From Rhizobium sp. BK418 (GTDB taxonomy: Bacteria; Pseudomonadota; Alphaproteobacteria; Rhizobiales; Rhizobiaceae): a stretch of DNA of 64,000 bases. The translations under genes and the position numbers were made by a program. Position 1 is the stretch's first letter. Each line of letters starts with the position of its first letter. The notes under the pieces were generated by a model that was not told the DNA's origin, made no database searches, and saw nothing but the letters and a program-made list of their open reading frames with translations. Where the stretch lies: assembly GCF_004341105.1 (NCBI RefSeq), contig NZ_SLZK01000003.1, positions 558,001 through 622,000 on the forward strand. The letters run 5' to 3'. This document shows positions 1 through 7,378 of this stretch, in pieces.

Positions 1-1710
1 GAGGTCGCAGCACTTGAGCAGGCGATCGAACGCGGGCTAATCCGCTGGCACGGCCTGCCTTTCACCACCCACACCGAACTGATGTCGCCTGACCTGTTCC
101 GCGCCGGTCTTTCCTATTCGCAGGAGTTGGACCGCCGTTTCGGCAAAAAGACGATTGCGGCGAAGATGACCGACGTTCCTGGCCACACACTTGGCATGGT
201 GCCGCTGCTGGCAGAGGCCGGCATCCGCTTCCTGCATCTCGGCGTCAACACTGCTTCCCCGCCGCCTGATGTACCCGATGTTTTCCGCTGGCGCGCGCCT
301 GATGGCGCTGAAGTCGTCGTCATGTATCAGCGCTCCTATGGCGAGACCTATTTCCCCGAAGGTTTCGACGACGGGCTGAGCTTTGCGCATACGCAAGACA
401 ATATCGGTCCGCAGAGCGTGCCGCAGACTGCGGAAGCCTATCGGGACATGCGTCGCCTCGAGCCTGGTGCAATCATCCGCGCGGCGACACTGGAAGATTA
501 TGGCGCGCTCCTTTGGGAGCAGCGGGAACGTTTTCCGGTGCTGGAGCTGGAACTGGGCGATAGCTGGATTCATGGCAGCGCCACCGATCCCTTAAAGACG
601 GCGAAGTTTCTGGCGCTACAGCGGCTCTATGATCGTTTTGCAGGCGAAGGGCTCAACAAGCGCCGGCTCGCCTTCGGCCGCGGGCTCGCCATGGTGGCGG
701 AGCATACATGCGGAGTGGATATCAAATCCTATCTGCGCGATGACAAGGCTTGGGCAAGGGCCGATTTCGAAGCCGCGCGCAAAACGGATTACCGGTTCGC
801 CTATACCGAGGCATCGTGGGACGAGCAACGGGGCTATATAGATCAGGCTGTTGCCGAACTCGATGCCGACGATCAGCGGCAAGCACAGGCCGAGCTCGTG
901 CAGCTTTTCGCGCCGGCGCTCGTCGATCGCACGCGTCGCGAGACCCGTCTCAGTGCCGGCGGTTGGTCGATCGAGTTGAATGACGTGACGGGCGATATCA
1001 CGGCGCTTGCATCACCGCAGGGCCGTCGGATCGCCGGCCGCGCCGGCTCCTTGATTGCCTATCGTTATGAGAGCTATGACGCGGCCGACGTCAACAGGCA
1101 TTTGGACAGTTATCTCACGCATCGCCAGGAATGGTCTGTGCTGGATCACGACAAGCCGGGGCTTGGCGGTTCGGGCGCTGCGTTCTCCAATATTTTCGCG
1201 CCCGATCTCGAGAGTGCCGGCGAGGACGGGATTCTGCTTTCCATGCCCGCCGAAGCCGTCGAGCGGTTCGGCGCACCGCGCCAACTCGCCATCCAATTTT
1301 CGGCCGATGGCGATGCCTTGCAACTGCGCCTTTCGCTGCACGAGAAGCCGGCGAATCGCATGCCGGAAGCGAGTTTCCTTTCCTTTACGCCCGAGATCGC
1401 TGGGGATTGGGCCTTCAAGAAGATGGGTCTCTGGCACCAATCTGGAGATTTCGCCAGGTCCGGTGGTGCACAGCTTCAGGCCGTCACTGCGGTTCGCGGC
1501 GATTTCGGTAACGCAGGGGCGCTCGTCGTTGTGCCCCTGGACACGCCGCTGGTCGCGCCGCAGGGCTGGGATTTCATGCGCTTCTGCAAAAGCTTGCCTT
1601 CTTTTGAAGAGGGTATCCGCTTCAACCTGCACAACAATAAATGGGGAACCAACTTCCCCCTGTGGTGGGAAGGTGATTTCTCGGCCCGTTTCCGGATCAA
1701 TCTGGAATAG
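1..1710 (+). CDS. DUF5054 / GH38-like glycosidase-related protein, 5'-truncated
   Basis: The frame is open from base 1 and stops at TAG 1708-1710, so 569 codons are visible and the N-terminus lies left of the window. Near the edge the protein reads WHGLPFTTHTEL, followed by KMTDVPGHTLG around visible residue 57. A long all-beta C-terminal half ends with NLHNNKWGTNFPLWW. This arrangement matches DUF5054 proteins, which are related to the alpha-mannosidase (GH38) catalytic fold, where His and Asp residues bind a metal. Activity and substrate are unknown, and sugar-ester or glycoside hydrolysis is only inferred from the family. A signal peptide cannot be judged. The next genes lie on the opposite strand, so this gene ends its transcription unit here. 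Confidence 0.6.
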   Translation, partial: EVAALEQAIERGLIRWHGLPFTTHTELMSPDLFRAGLSYSQELDRRFGKKTIAAKMTDVPGHTLGMVPLLAEAGIRFLHLGVNTASPPPDVPDVFRWRAPDGAEVVVMYQRSYGETYFPEGFDDGLSFAHTQDNIGPQSVPQTAEAYRDMRRLEPGAIIRAATLEDYGALLWEQRERFPVLELELGDSWIHGSATDPLKTAKFLALQRLYDRFAGEGLNKRRLAFGRGLAMVAEHTCGVDIKSYLRDDKAWARADFEAARKTDYRFAYTEASWDEQRGYIDQAVAELDADDQRQAQAELVQLFAPALVDRTRRETRLSAGGWSIELNDVTGDITALASPQGRRIAGRAGSLIAYRYESYDAADVNRHLDSYLTHRQEWSVLDHDKPGLGGSGAAFSNIFAPDLESAGEDGILLSMPAEAVERFGAPRQLAIQFSADGDALQLRLSLHEKPANRMPEASFLSFTPEIAGDWAFKKMGLWHQSGDFARSGGAQLQAVTAVRGDFGNAGALVVVPLDTPLVAPQGWDFMRFCKSLPSFEEGIRFNLHNNKWGTNFPLWWEGDFSARFRINLE

Positions 1711-1718
1711 CGGTGCGT

Positions 1719-1967
1719 TCAACCTGCTTGCGACAGCTTTTGGCGATGGTTGCCAAGCGCGGCCGGCTTGCGTGGTTTCGGCGCTTTCGGGCGAAATTTG
1801 ATGAGAACTTCATTGCCATCCGTTGAGGCACGCGTGCGTTCCAGCCTCTCGCGTTCGGCTACTGCCTGCAGCCAATGTTCGGCGTCGCGGCCATGCGGCC
1901 TGCCTTCCGCTTCCCAGATCGCATAGGCTCGCTTGCATATCCACTCATGCCGGGAGGTGTTGCTCAT
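1719..1967 (-). CDS. DUF2934 domain-containing small protein
   Basis: This is an 82-residue protein. The N-terminal half carries the DUF2934 pattern: HEWICKRAYAIWEAEGRP followed by GRDAEHWLQA. The C-terminal tail is basic (KFRPKAPKPRKP). DUF2934 proteins are short rhizobial proteins of unknown role, often linked to stress. The frame stays open to 2120, but ATG 1967 is chosen because AAGGACGG sits just upstream and because the DUF2934 match starts there. A GGAAC-N16-CGTT site (2127-2151, minus strand) about 160 nt upstream suggests transcription by the general-stress sigma factor EcfG, with a leader of roughly 150 nt. It may also be read from the small genes upstream. Confidence 0.7.
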   Translation of the reverse strand: MSNTSRHEWICKRAYAIWEAEGRPHGRDAEHWLQAVAERERLERTRASTDGNEVLIKFRPKAPKPRKPAALGNHRQKLSQAG

Positions 1968-2126
1968 TGTTCCGTCCTTCTTGCGCCGATCTTCTTCCCC
2001 GCGATCGATTCCACACGACTGGCCTTCCGCCACGGGCGGTACCTCGAGCTGATCTTGTAATAGGAGCCGGTAATATGCCGGCATTTCGATGGGGGCCGCA
2101 CGGCGTGTTGCCATGCTCACCGGAAG

Positions 2127-2151
2127 AACGATTTCACCTGATATGTGTTCC
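2127..2151 (-). promoter_or_regulatory. EcfG-type (general stress sigma factor) promoter
   Basis: On the minus strand GGAAC (2151-2147) is followed after exactly 16 nt by CGTT (2130-2127). This is the -35/-10 pattern recognised by EcfG/RpoE2/RpoE4 sigma factors of Rhizobiales. It points at the DUF2934 gene ending at 1719. The match is complete at all nine fixed bases. Confidence 0.65.
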
Positions 2152-2189
2152 CGACATATTGTGTGAAATTTCGCTCCAAGGAGGAGCGG

Positions 2190-2405
2190 TCACGCTGGGC
2201 GTGACCGCTCGCTGTTGGCTTCGTCATGTTTGACGCTCCAGTCCTTGTGTGATTTCTCGCCGGGCGGTGTGCGATGGATGGTGGCGTCATCGGAATGAGT
2301 GATGTCGCGGGGCTTAGCGCCGGAGACGCCGCTGTTGCGGCGGCCCTCGTCCGTACGGGCGAATTGTCCTTCGGCATCTTTGCGGATTTTGTCTTTATCG
2401 CTCAT
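2190..2405 (-). CDS. small hydrophilic hypothetical protein (71 aa)
   Basis: A 71-residue, highly charged protein (starts MSDKDKIRKDAEGQF, ends HDEANSERSRPA) with no hydrophobic stretch. It is probably cytosolic and perhaps intrinsically disordered, and I do not recognise a family. AGGACAGG precedes ATG 2405 at a suitable distance. It begins 9 nt after the stop of the 68-residue gene on the same strand, so the two very likely form one operon behind the EcfG-like promoter at 2654-2678. Hydrophilic short proteins of this kind are common in rhizobial stress regulons; a protective role is inference only. Confidence 0.6.
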   Translation of the reverse strand: MSDKDKIRKDAEGQFARTDEGRRNSGVSGAKPRDITHSDDATIHRTPPGEKSHKDWSVKHDEANSERSRPA

Positions 2406-2414
2406 GATCCTGTC

Positions 2415-2621
2415 CTACTCGCGAACCTGATCGGGCCGAACAGGGGGACGACGCTTGGCGGCCATCAGCAAGTCCAGTTCGATGGAAGACGGACCGAAGC
2501 GGGTAAAAAGGCTTTCTGCCTGCTCGTCCTTAAGGCCGTATTTGGCTGCGAACTCGCGAAGGCTGTAAGGACGGCCACGCAGAGTGCGGCTGCGTCGTTC
2601 AGGTTGGTGAATGTGCGTCAT
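2415..2621 (-). CDS. small hypothetical protein (68 aa), stress-operon leader gene
   Basis: The frame is open back to 2771, but ATG 2621 is preferred because GGGGAG lies just upstream and because the EcfG-like promoter at 2654-2678 would start RNA at about 2647, inside the longer version. The 68-residue product is basic at its N-terminus (HQPERRSRTLRGRPYS). It then has a helix-rich segment, LREFAAKYGLKDEQAESLFTRFG, faintly like short DUF3606-type helices, though I cannot assign it. It is followed after 9 nt by the 71-residue gene, indicating a two-gene operon. Confidence 0.6.
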   Translation of the reverse strand: MTHIHQPERRSRTLRGRPYSLREFAAKYGLKDEQAESLFTRFGPSSIELDLLMAAKRRPPVRPDQVRE

Positions 2622-2653
2622 TGCTGATCTCCCCAGACTGCTTGCGGGGGCAA

Positions 2654-2678
2654 AACCGGCCAACGCGCTAAAGGTTCC
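2654..2678 (-). promoter_or_regulatory. EcfG-type promoter (near-consensus)
   Basis: Minus-strand GGAAC (2678-2674), a 16-nt spacer, then GGTT (2657-2654) instead of CGTT. The predicted RNA start is about 25 nt upstream of ATG 2621. It lies in the 319-nt gap 2622-2940, where I see nothing else besides the ribosome-binding sites of the flanking genes. Confidence 0.55.
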
Positions 2679-2940
2679 AAAACTGGCCTTCTGATACCGT
2701 CTTACAGGCGAAAACGCTGACGAGCCTAGCTCAACGGCAAAAAAATGCTGACAAGTCTCAATGAATTTCAATCGGTTAGATGTTCAGGCCGACTGAGGAG
2801 GCAGAAATGGCTTTATCACGCGTGTGTTACTCTATAAAATGAATCGTGTATCCGGTCCGAAGGAGGAGCCGAGCTTTTGTTTCCGCGTTGATCCGGGCCG
2901 GGTCTGAGGAAGCTGGCTTAATCCATCAGAGGAGACAGAC

Positions 2941-3324
2941 ATGATGAATGCACTGCCGCCACTTCACAACGGACATGCCCCGTTTACCCTGCAACAGCTG
3001 TTCCGTGAGGCTCTTTATGCCTATGAGGAATGGGACGGCGAGCTGACGGAGCCGATTGTCACCCATGAAGGCAGGGTCATTCCGATCAGCTTCGTTTTTG
3101 AAGCAATGCGTGAATGCACCGATATCGTCCCGGCCAATATTGTCGGTGCCGTCACCGAACGTCTGACTAAACCCTGGGAAGGCGAGGGGCCGCTGGACCA
3201 GATGACTTTTTCCACGGCAGCGCGCGTCCTGCGCGTTCTGGTGCGCAAGCGCCTTCTTGCCAACGGCACGCCTGACATCGTCGCACTTTCGGCGCGAGCA
3301 TCCGAAGCTGAACCCCGCGAATAG
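2941..3324 (+). CDS. hypothetical protein (127 aa)
   Basis: A 127-residue soluble protein with no signal peptide or membrane segment. It begins MMNALPPLHNGHAPFTLQQLFREAL and has an acidic central part (EEWDGELTEPIVTHEGRVIP). It ends in a helical, arginine-rich region (ARVLRVLVRKRLL). AGAGGAGACAG precedes the start; an ATG one codon later is possible. I do not recognise the family, which is probably restricted to rhizobia. It lies between stress-type genes but has no GGAAC element upstream, so it may be controlled differently. Confidence 0.55.
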   Translation: MMNALPPLHNGHAPFTLQQLFREALYAYEEWDGELTEPIVTHEGRVIPISFVFEAMRECTDIVPANIVGAVTERLTKPWEGEGPLDQMTFSTAARVLRVLVRKRLLANGTPDIVALSARASEAEPRE

Positions 3325-3368
3325 ACATGCGGGATCGCGGCACCAGTCGCGATCCTATTCTACTTCTG

Positions 3369-3393
3369 GGAACCCCGCTCATTTCCAGCCGTT
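3369..3393 (+). promoter_or_regulatory. EcfG-type promoter
   Basis: GGAAC (3369-3373), a 16-nt spacer, then CGTT (3390-3393): a perfect match to the EcfG consensus, 18 nt before ATG 3411. The leader would be only about 10 nt, yet AGAAGGA still fits as a ribosome-binding site. Confidence 0.7.
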
Positions 3394-3410
3394 GAAAAGG
3401 CAGAGAAGGA

Positions 3411-3824
3411 ATGAGCACCATGTTGAGATCCATTTTACACGAAATCATGGGAACGGGTCGCGAGCCTCATCTGCCGCGATCGCTCGAGCAGTTTCTTGGC
3501 GAGAAGAACGTCTTGATCGTCTTCGCGGATTCTGAGGATGACAGGCCGATCATTCAGGACGAACTGCTGCGTAAGTCGCAGATGCGGCTGATCGAGGACG
3601 ATATCGAGGTCTTCACCATCGCCGGTGGCGGAGCGTTTTCCCTGTTCGAGGATGGATATGATCTCGATGCCGACGATGTGCGCGAACAGCTTCAGGGGCC
3701 GATCAGCGGCGAATTCGGACTGGTACTGATCGGCACTGACGGCAAGATCAAACTGCGGTCAAGCGAACCAATGAGCGCAGAAGAAATCAGCCGCGCTGCC
3801 GATATCTCTTCGCCCAGTCATTAA
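3411..3824 (+). CDS. DUF4174 domain-containing protein
   Basis: A 137-residue protein with a thioredoxin-like pattern typical of DUF4174: NVLIVFADSEDDRPIIQDELL (residues about 33-53), a middle strand EVFTIAGGG, and FGLVLIGTDGKIKLRSSEP near the end. Most DUF4174 proteins have a signal peptide, but here the N-terminus (MSTMLRSILHEIMGTG) is not clearly one. The CxxC of true thioredoxins is absent, so redox catalysis is not indicated. It sits directly behind a perfect EcfG promoter, implying expression in stress or stationary phase. Its TAA overlaps the stop codon of the convergent GntR gene. Confidence 0.6.
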   Translation: MSTMLRSILHEIMGTGREPHLPRSLEQFLGEKNVLIVFADSEDDRPIIQDELLRKSQMRLIEDDIEVFTIAGGGAFSLFEDGYDLDADDVREQLQGPISGEFGLVLIGTDGKIKLRSSEPMSAEEISRAADISSPSH

Positions 3825-4531
3825 AGCTCGAATGCTTCCCTGAGGCCGAAGCTTTTGCGTTCGCGCAGGTCGAGGTCAGCCTCGATATGGGCGATGTGAT
3901 GCAGCATCAATTGGCAGGCGCGATCGAGTTCCTTGCGCTCGATCGCCTCGATAATGTCACCGTGTTCGGCGTGTCCGCAGCTTGAGACCGTCGATTGACC
4001 GTAAAGAGCGATCACCAGGGAGGAGCGGGCGACGAGTTCTTCCATGAAACGCTGCATGATCGCATTCCCGGATATGGCTGCGAGCGTCAGGTGGAAATCG
4101 CCCGATGCCTTGATCTCCGCGCGTCTGGCCGTCTGGCCGCGCTCGCCCATCAGCCGGCCTTCTTCCAAAAGCAGCTGCTTCAAGTGCTGAATGTCCGACG
4201 ACGTCATACGGTCGGCCGCCTCCCGCAGAATGCCAGGCTCGACCAGCCTTCGGGCGGCGAAGATCTGCCGGGCTTCTTCCGGGGAGGGGTAGGCGACAAA
4301 GGCGCCGCGGTTTTTCTCGACGCTGACGAGACCTTCATAGGAAAGCGCCTGCAGGGCAGCGCGCGCCAGCGTGCGGCTGACATTGAAGAGATTGCCGACG
4401 TCGCTTTCTGACAGTTTCGTGCCGGGTGATAGCCGCCGCTCGACGATAGCGTCCCTGATCGCATCGCGGATCTGCGGGACGCCCGTTTCCTGGGTGTCGT
4501 CGTGTCTCATGGCGCTGGCAGCGGATTTCAT
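3821..4531 (-). CDS. GntR-family regulator, FadR/FCD type
   Basis: A 236-residue regulator. Residues about 18-85 form the GntR winged helix (IRDAIVERRLSPGTKLSESDVGNLFNVSRT ... GLVSVEKNRGAFV). Residues about 95-225 form the all-helical FCD ligand domain, with the conserved FHLTLAAISGN and HGDIIEAI motifs that usually bind a metal and a small carboxylate. AAGGAA precedes the start. It is divergent from the ABC transporter operon starting at 4797, and its likely operators are the palindromes at 4614-4625 and 4631-4664. It probably represses the operon in the absence of the transported compound or its breakdown product. Its stop overlaps that of the DUF4174 gene. Confidence 0.85.
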   Translation of the reverse strand: MKSAASAMRHDDTQETGVPQIRDAIRDAIVERRLSPGTKLSESDVGNLFNVSRTLARAALQALSYEGLVSVEKNRGAFVAYPSPEEARQIFAARRLVEPGILREAADRMTSSDIQHLKQLLLEEGRLMGERGQTARRAEIKASGDFHLTLAAISGNAIMQRFMEELVARSSLVIALYGQSTVSSCGHAEHGDIIEAIERKELDRACQLMLHHIAHIEADLDLRERKSFGLREAFEL

Positions 4532-4613
4532 GAAATCGGTTCCTTGGTGTCAGCAAACAATAGCTGCCTTCGTCTCAAAAGTTAAATGATTTTGCGCGCA
4601 TAAAGCAGCTCTT

Positions 4614-4625
4614 ATTGTATACGAT
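4614..4625. promoter_or_regulatory. putative GntR (FCD-type) operator
   Basis: ATTGTATACGAT is a 12-bp inverted repeat with one mismatched pair, of the ATNGTATACNAT form commonly bound by FadR-type GntR regulators. It lies 83 nt from the regulator start and 172 nt from the transporter start. Confidence 0.45.
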
Positions 4626-4629
4626 CTTC

Positions 4630-4665
4630 TGCACAAATTGAGCACGAAAGCTCATTTTGTGTGCA
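4630..4665. repeat. imperfect inverted repeat in the GntR/ABC divergent promoter
   Basis: Arms TGCACAAATTGAGC (4630-4643) and GCTCATTTTGTGTGCA (4650-4665) are complementary apart from a 2-nt bulge and one mismatch. It could be a second operator or an RNA hairpin. It lies 5 nt from the GTATAC palindrome. Confidence 0.4.
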
Positions 4666-4796
4666 GCGCGAAAAATGCTCTACCTTTCGCCAATGTGCAT
4701 CATGTCATGAAAAGCTCATGATTTGTAAGGGCTTGGAGCGCTGCCTGCGAACTGGCACGGCGGATGCATCGTCTTTCTCGAACAGGGGAAGACACG

Positions 4797-5885
4797 ATGT
4801 CGAAAGCGGCAGAGATCGATATAGCATCCGTTTCGAAGGTCTATGGCGCGACCACGGCGGTCCATGCCATCAGCCTGAAAATCCCGGCCGGCTCCTATTG
4901 CTGCTTCCTGGGGCCGTCAGGGTGCGGCAAGACCTCGACGCTGCGCATGATCGCCGGTCACGAGAGCATCTCGTCGGGCGACATCCGTCTCGGCAATGTC
5001 GTCGTCACCGATTTCCCGCCGGCAAAACGCGGCACGGCGATGATGTTCCAATCCTATGCGCTGTTTCCGCATCTCGACCTCGTCGACAACGTCGCCTTCA
5101 GTCTAAAGATGAAGGGCGTCGACAAGGATGAGCGCCGCTCCAAGGCGCTGGAGATGCTGAAGCTGATGCAAATGGATGCCTATGCATCCCGTCGGCCGGC
5201 GCAGCTTTCTGGCGGCCAGCAGCAGCGTGTCGCCCTGGCGCGTGCGCTGATCACCGGTCCGGAAGCACTGCTGCTAGACGAGCCGCTGTCTGCACTCGAT
5301 CCCTTCCTGAAGATCCGCATGCGGGCGGAACTGAAGAAACTGCAGAAGACACTCGGCATCACCTTCGTACATGTGACGCACAGCCAGGAAGAGGCGATGG
5401 CGCTTGCCGATCTCATCGTCATCATGAACGACGGGCGGATCGAACAGGCCGCTTCGCCGCGTCAGGTCTTCGAAAAGCCGGCGACCGCTTTTGTCGCCCG
5501 GTTCATGGGCGATCACAATGTTCTCTCCGGCCGCGTCACATCGAGCGAAGGCGGCATTCTCACGCTGGTCGTGCCGGAGGGACAAAGTTTCTCGGTGCGC
5601 GGGACGGGCAGGGAGGTCGGCGAAGCTGTCGATATCGGCATCCGCACCGATCGCGTCCGCCTGACGGCCGCCGAGGACAAGACGCTCGGTTTCTCCGGTA
5701 TCGTTTCCAACATTGAATATCGCGGCTCCTCGGTGAAAATCACCGTTTTCGGCGCCGGCAGCGACGACTTCACCGTCATCGCAAGTGACAGCGATTACTT
5801 CGCAAAGCCGGTCTCGGTCGGCGATGCGGTATCTCTGAGTTGGGCTCTGGAGGATGCCGTCCTCCTTGGCCGCGTTTCCGCATGA
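4797..5885 (+). CDS. polyamine-type ABC transporter ATPase (PotA-like)
   Basis: A 362-residue ATPase that energises import by the two permeases downstream. Visible motifs are Walker A GPSGCGKTS (about residues 40-48), Q-loop FQSYALFPH, signature LSGGQQQRVALARAL, Walker B ALLLDEP and the switch His in VHVTHSQEEA. The C-terminal 120 residues form the TOBE domain found in PotA/FbpC-type ATPases. ATG 4797 is chosen over an upstream ATG because AGGGGAAG lies just before it. It is the first gene of an operon with the binding protein (29-nt gap) and two permeases. The order ATPase first, then binding protein, is typical of putrescine/spermidine-like systems. Confidence 0.88.
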   Translation: MSKAAEIDIASVSKVYGATTAVHAISLKIPAGSYCCFLGPSGCGKTSTLRMIAGHESISSGDIRLGNVVVTDFPPAKRGTAMMFQSYALFPHLDLVDNVAFSLKMKGVDKDERRSKALEMLKLMQMDAYASRRPAQLSGGQQQRVALARALITGPEALLLDEPLSALDPFLKIRMRAELKKLQKTLGITFVHVTHSQEEAMALADLIVIMNDGRIEQAASPRQVFEKPATAFVARFMGDHNVLSGRVTSSEGGILTLVVPEGQSFSVRGTGREVGEAVDIGIRTDRVRLTAAEDKTLGFSGIVSNIEYRGSSVKITVFGAGSDDFTVIASDSDYFAKPVSVGDAVSLSWALEDAVLLGRVSA

Positions 5886-5914
5886 CCTTCAGCATCAAAA
5901 AAAGGGGAACTGCC

Positions 5915-7213
5915 ATGACGACTGAAACGAATACCACCAAAGCGGAAAAGGGTATTTCCCGCCGCTCGCTTCTGAAGACTGGGGCTGCCGCCGTCGGCGC
6001 CATTGCCGGCTCGGGCGCCATCACCGGCTTCCCGACCATCTGGGCGCAGTCCAACATCACGCTTCGCCAGTTCGGCACCGGCGTTTCGAACATCAATGCC
6101 ATCGCCGAGAAGTGCAAGCAGGATCTCGGCATCACGCTGGAGATGACGGCGACCGATTCCGACGCTGCCGCTCAGCGCGCCGTGACCCAGCCCGACAGCT
6201 ACGATATTGCCGATATCGAATACTGGATCTGCAAGAAGGTCTTCCCGACCGGTGTTCTGCAGCCGATGGACGTCAAGAAGCTCAAGTATTTTGACAAGGT
6301 CGTGCCGATCTTCACGACCGGAAAGCTGAAGGCCGACAGCACGATCGCGCAGGGGACGGCGCCGCATACGGTCGGCTTCGTCGAGGCGCAGGACTCCAAG
6401 AAGTTCGCGAAGGAACCGACCCAGTGGTTCACGATGATGCCGACCATCTACAATGCCGATACGCTCGGCATTCGTCCTGATCTGACCGGCCGCGACATCA
6501 CCTCCTGGGCCGACATTCTCGATCCGGCCTACAAGGGCAAGACGGCAATCATCAACGTGCCGTCGATCGGCATCATGGATGCAGCGATGATTGCCGAAGC
6601 TTCCGGCAAGATCAAATATGCCGACAAGGGCAATATGACCAAGGAAGAGATCGACAAGACGATCGAATTCCTGATCAAGACCAAGGGTGACGGCCAGTTC
6701 CGCGCCTTCTGGAAGAGCTTCGATGAGTCCGTCAATCTGATGGCATCGGGCGAAGTCGTCATCCAGTCCATGTGGTCGCCGGCCGTCGCCGCCGTCCGCT
6801 CGAAGGGCATCGCCTGCCGATTCCAGCCGCTGAAGGAAGGCTATCGCGCCTGGGGCGGCGGTCTCGGCCTTGCGGCGCATCTCAAGGGTGCGCAGCTCGA
6901 TGCAGCCTACGAGTATATCAACTGGTACACGTCCGGCTGGGTCGGCGCCTATCTCAACCGGCAAGGCTACTATTCGGCATGCCTTGAAACCGCCAAGGGA
7001 TTCATGACTGCCGACGAGTGGGGCTACTGGATGGAAGGCAAAGCCGCTCAGGGCGATATCCTCTCGCCGGAAGGCAAGGTCATGGAGAAGGCCGGCTCGG
7101 TTCGTGACGGCGGCTCCTTCGAAGACCGTATCGGTCATATCGCCTGCTGGAACTCCGTCATGGACGAAGACCGTTACATGGTTCGCCGCTGGAACGAGTT
7201 CATCGCGGCGTAA
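5915..7213 (+). CDS. Tat-exported ABC transporter substrate-binding protein (PotD-like)
   Basis: A 432-residue periplasmic binding protein. The N-terminus has a twin-arginine signal, SRRSLLKTGAAAVGAIAGSGA (RR at about residues 16-17), so it is likely folded before export. ATG 5915 follows AAAGGGGA; an upstream in-frame ATG would bury the signal. The mature part resembles polyamine/PotD-type proteins: TSWADILDPAYKGK, GQFRAFWKSFDESVNLM and GGGLGLAAHLKGAQLDAAYEYINW. The substrate is not readable from the sequence. The downstream racemase and flavin reductase suggest a nitrogen compound such as a hydantoin, amino acid derivative or polyamine. A palindromic repeat separates it from the permease genes. 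Confidence 0.85.
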   Translation: MTTETNTTKAEKGISRRSLLKTGAAAVGAIAGSGAITGFPTIWAQSNITLRQFGTGVSNINAIAEKCKQDLGITLEMTATDSDAAAQRAVTQPDSYDIADIEYWICKKVFPTGVLQPMDVKKLKYFDKVVPIFTTGKLKADSTIAQGTAPHTVGFVEAQDSKKFAKEPTQWFTMMPTIYNADTLGIRPDLTGRDITSWADILDPAYKGKTAIINVPSIGIMDAAMIAEASGKIKYADKGNMTKEEIDKTIEFLIKTKGDGQFRAFWKSFDESVNLMASGEVVIQSMWSPAVAAVRSKGIACRFQPLKEGYRAWGGGLGLAAHLKGAQLDAAYEYINWYTSGWVGAYLNRQGYYSACLETAKGFMTADEWGYWMEGKAAQGDILSPEGKVMEKAGSVRDGGSFEDRIGHIACWNSVMDEDRYMVRRWNEFIAA

Positions 7214-7237
7214 GGCAGATCGGCGTTTGCCGTTTTT

Positions 7238-7327
7238 CCCTCCCTAACCCTCCCCACAAGGGGAAAGGAACCTATCGAGGGTACGGTACCGTTCTCCCTC
7301 CCCCTTGTGGGGAGGGTTGGGGAGGGG
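7238..7327. repeat. interspersed palindromic repeat (rhizobial type)
   Basis: Left arm 7238-7263 (core AACCCTCCCCACAAGGGG) and right arm 7301-7327 (core CCCCTTGTGGGGAGGGTT) are near-perfect reverse complements around a 37-nt loop that itself contains the palindrome GGTACGGTACC. CT-rich palindromes with a CCCCACAAGGGG core are scattered between genes in Rhizobium genomes. Here it lies inside an operon, between the binding protein and permease genes. Its transcript would form a very stable hairpin that could protect the upstream mRNA and favour excess binding protein. Confidence 0.75.
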
Positions 7328-7378
7328 TCTTTTGATCCCTCTCTATTCGGACAAGGACAGATTTCCGAAGGGGGAAGA

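Noticed and set aside
5795..7138. 447-codon minus-strand open frame opposite the Tat-exported binding protein
   Set aside because: Composition-driven shadow; the plus-strand protein has a clear Tat signal and family motifs.
7267..7293. GGAAC followed by CGTT inside the palindromic repeat, resembling an EcfG promoter
   Set aside because: The spacer is 18 nt rather than 16-17 and the bases belong to the repeat loop.
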